Below, piece after piece: positions 57,401-64,000 of a stretch of DNA of 64,000 nucleotides; positions within the stretch are counted from its first letter, which is position 1, and every line of letters begins with the position of its first letter. The notes below the pieces were generated by a model. It saw only the letters and a list, made by a program, of their open reading frames with translations. It was not told where the DNA came from and did no database searches. The stretch lies in NCBI RefSeq assembly GCF_963678635.1, contig NC_087070.1, positions 47,287,467 through 47,351,466 on the forward strand, read 5' to 3'. Position numbers and translations under genes: made by a program. Source of the stretch: Symsagittifera roscoffensis (Eukaryota > Xenacoelomorpha > Acoela > Convolutidae).

Positions 57401-58949
57401 TTTTTCTGCAATTGTGGAGCAATATTGCTTTACAACGGCAGATTATTAACGACAAGACAAAAAAAACTTCGCTTAATGTAGCTTCATATCGTTTTTTTTC
57501 GGTTTTTCTTCTTGCTTCATAATGAGGGTTAATTTTGGAGAAAAAATATTGGATGAAAATTTTTTCTGAATTCTTACAATTTAAAGTAATATCATTTAAC
57601 TTAGCCTCTTGTAAGTTTTCCTCGCTTTTACTTGTTGATGTCTAACGAGCTCTATTTATAGTTGAAAAAGTTTGTCGTAAATTTTGAAAATTTGATGGTG
57701 GTATTATGCTACGATTTATTTATTAGAATCTTGTGTTTTATCCTCCGAAAATTACATCGAGAAACTTTTCTGTTAGGCATAACTTTTGCATATGAATGAA
57801 TAGTTAAACGTCTATGCAGTGAAAAAATGAAAAGTTTTCCGGCAATTGTGTTTTGATATTGCTTTACAGCAGCAGAATTTTACTGGCAAGTCAAAATTAA
57901 TAAATAAATTTTCGAGTAGCCTCGTATCGTTCTTTCTCCTTTTCTTCTTGATTTCTAGCGAGTTCTAACCATAGATATAATTTTATGTATAAAAAGTTTG
58001 TCCACAATTTTGCAAATATGATGGTAGTAATATACTACGGTTCTTATAGTTGGATCTTTTGAACTAACATCCGCCAACTACATCCGAACTTTTCTGTTAG
58101 GCTTAAGTTTTGCAGATACAAGAATGTTTAAATGCCTTTAAAAGAAAATTTAAAAAGAATTTTTTTCTGCAACTGAAGAGCGATGTTGCTTTACAAAAGC
58201 AGAATATTAAGGACAAAACAAAACAAATAAACATCCTTTAAAGTTAGTTTCATATCGTTTTTCCCCGTTTCTTCTTTTGATTTATAACGAGTTCTAATTA
58301 TGTATAAAAAATCATGGTTGAAAAATTTTCACGAAATTCGTACTAATATGATGGTAGTAGTATGCTACAACTTTTTAATTGAATCTTTTGAACCAACCTC
58401 CGCCAGTTAGATCGATGATTTTTTCTGCTAGGATCATCGTTGCATTTGAATGAATGATTAAACATCTTTATAACAAACAACATTGAGTTTTTTTTGCAAC
58501 TGTGGATTGATATTGCTTTAAAACAGCAGAAAATTACCGGCAAGACATATTAAACAAAAAATCTATTAAAGTAGTCTCGTATCGTTTTTTCTCCTTTTTC
58601 TTCTTGATTTCTAACGAATTCTAATCATGGCTGAAATTTTATGTATAAATAATGTTGTCGTAAATGTTGCAAATAAGATGGTAGCAATAAACTACTGTTT
58701 CTATAATTAGTTTTCCTGAACTGATATCCGCCAACTACATCCAGAATGTTTTCTGTTAGGCTTAACTTTCGCTTATACAAGAATTTTTAAACGCCTCTAT
58801 AAGAATGTTTTTTAAAATTTTTTTCTGCAATTGTGGAGCGATGTTGCTTTACAACAGCAGAATATTAACGGCACGACAAAACAAATAAAAATCTTTTAAG
58901 TTGATTTATAACGAGTTGTAATTATGGATGAAAAATTATGGATGAAAAC
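51468..58949. repeat. Satellite array, ~330/435-bp monomers with ~2.52-kb higher-order period
   Basis: A conserved box, roughly GATGTTGCTTTACAACAGCA followed by GAATATTAACGGCAAGACAA, recurs at about 51,477, 51,739, 52,296, 52,604, 52,957, 53,390, 53,727, 54,571, 54,892, 55,330, 55,661, 55,987, 56,317, 56,760, 57,090, 57,415, 57,850, 58,176, 58,505 and 58,836. From 54.5 kb on, spacings are about 321-331 or 435-443. The longer monomers carry an extra internal block of about 108 bases. The same box variants recur at 2,515-2,520 bases (55,330/57,850; 55,661/58,176; 55,987/58,505; 56,317/58,836), a seven-monomer higher-order unit. Open frames inside are by-products. Confidence 0.92.
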
Positions 58950-59786
58950 CTTAAGATTATAAGCTTAATAAACCAAATCATGAGACAGAGGCGAAGCGGA
59001 GCATCTCATCAGTTGCGATACAACACAAACAAAAAAACAAGTCGAAAAAAATCTTGTTTACATTCAGTAAAATCGGCGAAATTATGTTTGAATCTAATTC
59101 TTTCAAATACTGTAAAACCCAGACATCTCATCAGCATGGGGATTTTTCTCTTATATGTGGGTTACCAGACATGAAAAATTACGACTTCTTCCAGCTTTGA
59201 GAAAAAACAAACCCTTGGGTCCTTCTAAAACACCAGTATGGGTATTACATTATTGTGCCTGCAAAAGCATCTCCAGTAATTCAATTAGTTATTGAATAGC
59301 TCGCTCTCAAAAATTTTCTAGATAGAATTAAATTGGCTAAAATTACACCTTTGTGTGAGAAAAAAATTGTGTTTTTCTGACAGAAAGGTGTAATTTTAGC
59401 CAATTTAATTCTATCTAGAAAATTTTTGAGAGCGAGCTATTCAATAACTAATTGAATTACTGGAGATGCTTTTGCAGGCACAAAAATGTAATGCCCATAC
59501 TGGTGTTTTAGAAGGACCCAAGGGTTTGTTTTTTCTCAAAGCTGGAAGAAGTCGTAATTTTTCATGTCTGGTAACCCACATATAAGAGAAAAATCCCCAT
59601 GCTGATGAGATGTCTGGGTTTTACAGTATTTGAAAGAATTAGATTCAAACATAATTTCGCCGATTTTACTGAATGTAAACTAGATTTTTTTCGACTTGTT
59701 TTTTTGTTTGTGTTGTATCGCAACTGATGAGATGCTCCGCTTCGCCTCTGTCTCATGATTTGGTTTATTAAGCTTATAATCTTAAG
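58950..59786. mobile_element. 837-bp palindrome (fold-back element) inside the satellite
   Basis: The left arm 58,950-59,352 and right arm 59,384-59,786 are inverted copies of 403 bases with no net indel and only a few mismatches, around a 31-base spacer. Outer ends read CTTAAGATTATAAGC, and the inner ends meet at GGCTAAAATTACACCTTT. The same 64-codon frame is therefore read outward-in on both strands. It has no recognisable domain and I do not consider it a gene. It interrupts the satellite, which resumes after another 158 bases. Confidence 0.93.
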
Positions 59787-59944
59787 ATTTAGGTATGCGC
59801 AGACGGCTTCAAGATAACGTGTGAGTCTTTTTCAGAATAGTCGGATATATAGAGTCATAGTGGAACCATTTCAGCAATATCCAGTATAGGTTTTTTCTAG
59901 TTTGTCGGTTTTTCGGATCCACATTTATCAAAGTTGTTTTCTCG
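59787..59944. other. Non-satellite insert beside the palindrome
   Basis: These 158 bases, starting AGGTATGCGCAGACGGCTTC, match neither the palindrome nor the satellite. Satellite sequence breaks off at GATGAAAAC before 58,950 and resumes at ACAAAATGATGGTAGTAG near 59,950. The insertion is thus about 1 kb in total and may be an element of which the palindrome is only part. Confidence 0.55.
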
Positions 59945-60565
59945 GAGCAAACAACTTTTACAAAATGATGGTAGTAGTATGCTACAACTTTTTCTTTGAA
60001 TCTTTTGAACCATCCTCCGCCATTTGATCGAAAAAATTTTCTGCCAGACTCAGCTTTGCATTTGAATGAAGGATTAAACACCTTTATAAAAAAGAAGGTT
60101 GAAATTTTTGTTTGCAACTGTGGATTGATGTTGCTTTAAAACATCAGAAAATTACCGGCAAGACAATTTAAACAAAACATATTTTAAAGTAGCCTCATAT
60201 CGTTTTTTCTCTTTTTTCTTTTTGATTTCTAACGAGGGCTAATTATGGATGAAAAATAATGGATAAAAATTTTGGTCGTAAATCTTGCAAATCTGATAGT
60301 AGTAATAAGCTATACACTTGGATCTTTTGCAGCATCATCCACCAATTGCACCGAGAAACCTTTCTCTTAGGCTCAACTTTTGCCTACACATGGTAGGTTA
60401 AATGCATTTTTAAGAAAGAAAAAAGAAAATTTTCCTGCAATTGTGGAGCGATGTTGCTTCAAATCTGCAGAATATTAACGGCGAGACAAATTAAAATAAT
60501 GTCTTTTAAATGAGCGTCATATTGCTTTTTCGCATTGTTTCTTCATGATTTCTAGCGAGTTTGTT
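59945..60565. repeat. Satellite array, distal part
   Basis: Two more monomers with boxes near 60,120 and 60,448, more diverged than the central ones, fading out after TTCATGATTTCTAGCGAG. Greater divergence at the array edge is usual for satellites. Confidence 0.85.
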
Positions 60566-61185
60566 TTATCAGCAGAAAACTACATTTTTTGACTGCCATC
60601 TAGAGTTTGAAGTAGAAGTAATCCAGTTATAAACAAATCACAAAAACATTGTTCTAGTCTTTTTGAGTTCAGGGCGATCATTCGCTTTGGACACCTCACT
60701 TTTTTATGGCTGAAGTTTTCTGCCTTATGTAGTCGTATTCATTTTTGCATAAGCTTTGCAACAAAGTATTGTCAAATTGAAATATCCAAAAAAGCAACTA
60801 TAAATTTGCAGTTTTTTCAAGTTTATCTCAAACTGGGTTGAGTTTTGTCCAAAAACGGTAAGTCTGAATTGCTTAGAAGATGGCACATCTTGTAGGTCAA
60901 AAATCATTTCAAAAATCTGACTCAATCTTTCTTAAAATAAACATACTCGTATCAAGGCAAACCCTTGAAGGCCTCGACTGCATTTCAATTTCTACGGAGT
61001 AGTTTGAATGAAGACAATTGATGAAATTTCAAAAAAAGAAAAAAACAAAGAAAATTTTTTGCGTTTTTTTAGTGGAAATAATCGCCCCACATGTGATATA
61101 GTTTGCATTTAGCAATAAATTAAATAGTTCAAAATGCATGCCTCAAAAAATTAGAAACTTATTCTAAGGCAGATAAATTCTCGGT
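60566..61185. other. AT-rich non-coding DNA
   Basis: No exon, RNA gene or repeat was identified. Confidence 0.35.
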
Positions 61186-61189
61186 AAAA

Positions 61190-61420
61190 GCATGGAATAC
61201 ATCGCGCTTTAAAAGTCCGATTTTGGCCAAATGGGCAATCTTTAAACCGCCATTCCTTCAGGAAAAATGATCACAGGTGAAATATCTTTGTAAGTTTGAG
61301 CTCAAGATAATAAATTTTTTCGAATGATTTTTTAAAAGATGCTAGTTAAAAAGTCGGAGTTTGCTTATAAAAAACCACCCGAGCACAAATATTCTGTCAT
61401 TTTTCTGCTAAAACATTTAA
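61190..61420 (-). mobile_element. Dispersed repeat family member, reverse orientation
   Basis: AATGATCACAGGTGAAATAT, GAGCTCAAG and AACCACCCGAGCACAAATAT are reverse complements of the blocks at 5,330-5,470. Only the left half of the family consensus is present. Confidence 0.6.
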
Positions 61421-62065
61421 AATAAATATATTAGAATGAGTCTTCAGTTCAGATCACCAAAAATTCAGAAAACTGTTTTGATTGAAAGTTTGTGTAATAA
61501 ACCAATTCGCATATTCAGTTTTATTTGGAAACTTTAAAAGCCAAACTTTCAGCTTGGAGCACTTTAACGAAAAATTTGAAAAATCTATAGACTTTTTAAT
61601 TTTTAAATTGTGTCTGGCTGCGTAGGAGATTTTGTTTATACATGATTTTTGACAAATTGACCGGGTAAATTTTCAATATTTTTCGATCAAATTAATTGAG
61701 TCAAACAAAATCAAGTTGGGGATAAAACTTTGGGTCGAAACTTGGCAAAAAAACTGCGCCGTCTTAGTTCTGGTGCTAAACAGTAGTAAACAGTGTTTGT
61801 CTTTAAATTTGTTTTACGAATTCAACCTTATTTACAAAAGAGACGTTTGATTTCAGAAGCGCGTAGATTTTGTGTTTCAAATCAGCATTTTAGAAACTGG
61901 AATAGCGGCATGAACTATTCCTGTTGTCTAAAATCACGCTTCTATAACCTTCAAACATCATAAAAAGGCTGAAAAAATACTTGAAAATTTTTTGACCTCA
62001 GAATCGAGTCTTATGAAATATCATAAAAAGCTCTGAAAGTTTTCAAATTTGCTTTGATGACAAAA
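61421..62065. other. AT-rich non-coding DNA
   Basis: No feature recognised. Confidence 0.35.
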
Positions 62066-62106
62066 TAACCACGAGCAAATGTATTCCGTTACTTTCTTTG
62101 CCATTC
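62066..62106 (-). repeat. Dispersed repeat family end, reverse orientation
   Basis: ATAACCACGAGCAAATGTAT followed by TCCGTTACTTTC is the reverse complement of the family's left end (GAAAGTAACGGAATA then GCTCGGGTGG). Only the terminal 40 bases are clearly conserved. Confidence 0.5.
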
Positions 62107-63540
62107 AAAAAAAAATCATGATTCTAAATACAATCCGTCTAGTTTTCTTGCAGGTTTTTTTTGTAGATTAATGAGATAATCTGGATGTCACCCCGGGTTA
62201 TGGCGATACAAAAAAATGATTTGCTTCATTTTGCCTCTCTATAAAATCATTGAAGAAGTATTAGATAATTTTAATCATAATAAGAGAAAAAAAACAAGTG
62301 ACAAAAATTGATGCGGTGAAAAAAAATGATTTCATTTGCAGAGTTTTAGAGAATGAATGAATGAAATTTTTTCGACTTTTTGTTGCACTTTACATAGCGC
62401 GTTACCAAGTTTTGAAAAAAAAATCACTCCAAATTTTTGTCAGTTTTTGTTTGAAAGTTTCAAATTATTTTTGAAGATTAAAAAATTTATTTAGATACGT
62501 TAAAGGGCATCCGGATCACTCAAAGCTTTGCTCTGATAAAAACAATTTTGTTCAAGTTCCCTTTTTTATGGCCAACAAGTGTTTCTCAATGACAAATACG
62601 CAACATGTTATCCATTTGAATGAATTTGAGATCTCTACACTTGCAGAAATATCGCAAAAGAGCTTCAAGTTTGTTCTATCTTCATTCTTGTTTTCACATT
62701 AATGGTTTGCATATTTATTGTTCGATGTTGAAACTAAACGAGTACTGAAGCGTATAAATTTGAACTGCAAACCAAAAACGAAACTGCGTAATTTATGGCA
62801 AATACGGTCGGTGTTTTTATACACATGGCATGGTAAACATGCTATAACGTTGTCTAAAACTATATACTCCATGGTATAAAGCGCATATTAACTCTGCAAA
62901 TACGCTAAAGCGAGAAGGAATCGAAAATGTTAGCAAACTATAAGTTCAGTTTTCTGAGCATAAAACAGATATTTAATGTCAGTCCAAATGGCGCAAAGTA
63001 GTTAAATTTGTTGGTAGAACTCGTTACAATTGTCGATAGTTGCTCTGCGATAAAAAGCGACACTTTCCGAAATCCGAAATCACCTTTTGCCAATCAAAAT
63101 AGTTCAGATTTTTCAGCCTCCAGAATTTCATATCAACTAAGCTTGACTCTACAGGAAAAGTCTTTGTTTTATCCACTTTCGAACTGAAGCAGCTGCTTTG
63201 AATTTTGGTTGCAGAAGTTATGTTCTCGATCAAATTATGACTTGGCCTGTTGCGCATTCCTTTCATTCAACCAAGTAACAAGGGACATTTTGCGGAACTT
63301 TATCTTCGCTTGCAGTGGTTAATCATTTGATATCTGGAAGTAGATTTCGTCCATTCAGAAATATACCAACGGAGTGGACAGTCTTGGTGAGTTAAACAGA
63401 GTTTCAAAATGGTAAAGAATACTTTGGCAATGGGCCGTTAGGCATGTGGAAACATCGCGCACAGTTGCGTCTATGTTTTTGATTAGAAGGATTGGCAAAA
63501 AATCGAAATTTTGACCGGGCTATATATATTGTTTTATAGA
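62107..63540. other. AT-rich non-coding DNA
   Basis: A possible diverged right-end copy of the dispersed family lies near 62,490-62,560 (GGCATCCGGATCACTCAAAG then TTGCTCTGATAA). An 80-aa minus-strand frame at 63,024-63,266 has no known motif. No gene is called. Confidence 0.35.
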
Positions 63541-63683
63541 TGCCAAAATTTTCAGAATTTACACAAATTTACAGAAATATGGCCGATAATAACGTTTTTT
63601 GACATTTCATTTGCCAAAATTTTCAGAACTTACACAAATTTACAGAAATATGGCCGATAATGACGTTTTTTGACATTTCATTT
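63541..63683 (+). repeat. 71-bp tandem duplication
   Basis: TGCCAAAATTTTCAGAA starts at 63,541 and again at 63,612. The two 71-base units differ at only about two positions. A very recent local duplication. Confidence 0.92.
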
Positions 63684-63722
63684 GTACAAACTTCAGCTGA
63701 GTAGTTAACTATCTATTTATCA

Positions 63723-63800
63723 CTTTTTGTTCTGACTTTCGAAGAAAGTGAGGAATATATATATGCTCGAGGTGGTTTTTTTTTCATTCAGACCATTTTT
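63723..63800 (+). repeat. Dispersed repeat family end
   Basis: TTTTTGTTCTGACTTTCGAA then GAAAGTGAGGAATAT and GCTCGAGGTGG with a T run and TTCAGACCATTTT matches the family's left end. The body is replaced by the tRNA-like sequence that follows. Confidence 0.5.
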
Positions 63801-63817
63801 ACAAAACTCTGATTCCT

Positions 63818-63896
63818 CGGGGGATCGAACTCTTGATCTGCATGGGCCCTCTCGGTTCTGCACACCATTAAACTATCTAACCACCAATCGGTCGAA
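63818..63896 (-). tRNA. tRNA-like sequence, degenerate (probable SINE head or pseudogene)
   Basis: On the minus strand GGTGGTTAGATAGTTTAATG resembles a tRNA D-arm with an A box. AGAGTTCGATCCCC resembles a B box about 45 bases later. The T-stem halves (AAGAG and CCCCG) do not pair and the acceptor ends do not close, so it is not a working tRNA. Confidence 0.35.
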
Positions 63897-64000
63897 ACTG
63901 CTCATTTTATAATTTACATGCGTGGCAAATTATCCCGCACTGCAAAACCGTTCCGAAGTGAGTTGAGGCAGCTAATTGGTTTTATTAACTACATACACAA

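Noticed and set aside
55824..58543. Two related minus-strand 66-67 aa frames as a small gene family
   Set aside because: They are equivalent positions in two satellite monomers 2.52 kb apart and are not kept open in the other monomers.
58938..59756. Matching ORFs on opposite strands at 58.94-59.17 and 59.56-59.76 kb as a gene pair
   Set aside because: They are the same sequence read from the two arms of the palindrome. The peptide has no known domain.
51468..60565. CRISPR-like or centromere-defining array
   Set aside because: The unit length (330-435 bp), absence of short spacers and eukaryotic context exclude CRISPR. A centromere role is possible but not shown by sequence alone.

Overview
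This is an AT-rich (roughly 65-70% A+T by eye), gene-poor piece of a eukaryotic nuclear genome, most likely from an invertebrate animal. Three things point there: a three-exon gene with GT-AG introns, a decayed BEL/Pao retrotransposon (a superfamily known essentially only from animals), and a background of Ty3/gypsy debris, hAT-like MITEs and satellite DNA. I see no bacterial operons, rRNA or CRISPR, and I cannot name the species.

Layout. 0-8 kb: two old, diverged copies of one segment, with a block of ATCGAT-centred repeats between them and a dispersed repeat inserted in the second copy. 8-16 kb: non-coding DNA with a GC-rich inverted-repeat patch, a MITE copy and degenerate tandem repeats. 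16-19 kb: two candidate exons (a minus-strand secretory-type first exon at 16.6-16.9 kb and a plus-strand exon at 18.24 kb), a long inverted repeat and an (AT)n tract. 21.1-24.5 kb, minus strand: the only confidently complete gene, a 176-residue EF-hand protein of the flagellar calcium-binding (calflagin-like) type, whose introns hold small transposons. 25.5-28.8 kb: MITE copies, a four-unit 183-bp tandem array, a broken coding remnant and a short minisatellite. 32.4-33.4 kb: a dense block of TATAATCGATTATA-type palindromes, followed by a tRNA-like sequence and a GC-rich minisatellite.

36.4-44.6 kb, plus strand: a decayed BEL/Pao element whose gag-to-3' part has been duplicated in tandem (unit about 3,727 bp, copies nearly identical). 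44.9-45.3 kb: a hAT-type MITE with an 8-bp target duplication. 46.5-51.4 kb, minus strand: a decayed Ty3/gypsy element with gag, protease, reverse transcriptase, RNase H and integrase pieces in the usual order. 51.5-60.6 kb: a satellite of about 330-bp and 435-bp monomers in a higher-order pattern of about 2.52 kb, interrupted by a near-perfect 837-bp palindrome. 60.6-64 kb: reverse-oriented copies of the dispersed repeat, a short tandem duplication and a second tRNA-like fragment.

The window is mainly a record of transposition, tandem amplification and decay around one small calcium-binding protein gene. The most unusual structures are the higher-order satellite with its embedded palindrome, the MITE lying about 20 bases upstream of an EF-hand gene exon, the tRNA-like sequence at the head of a repeat that may be the BEL element's LTR, and the palindromic ATCGAT repeat fields.
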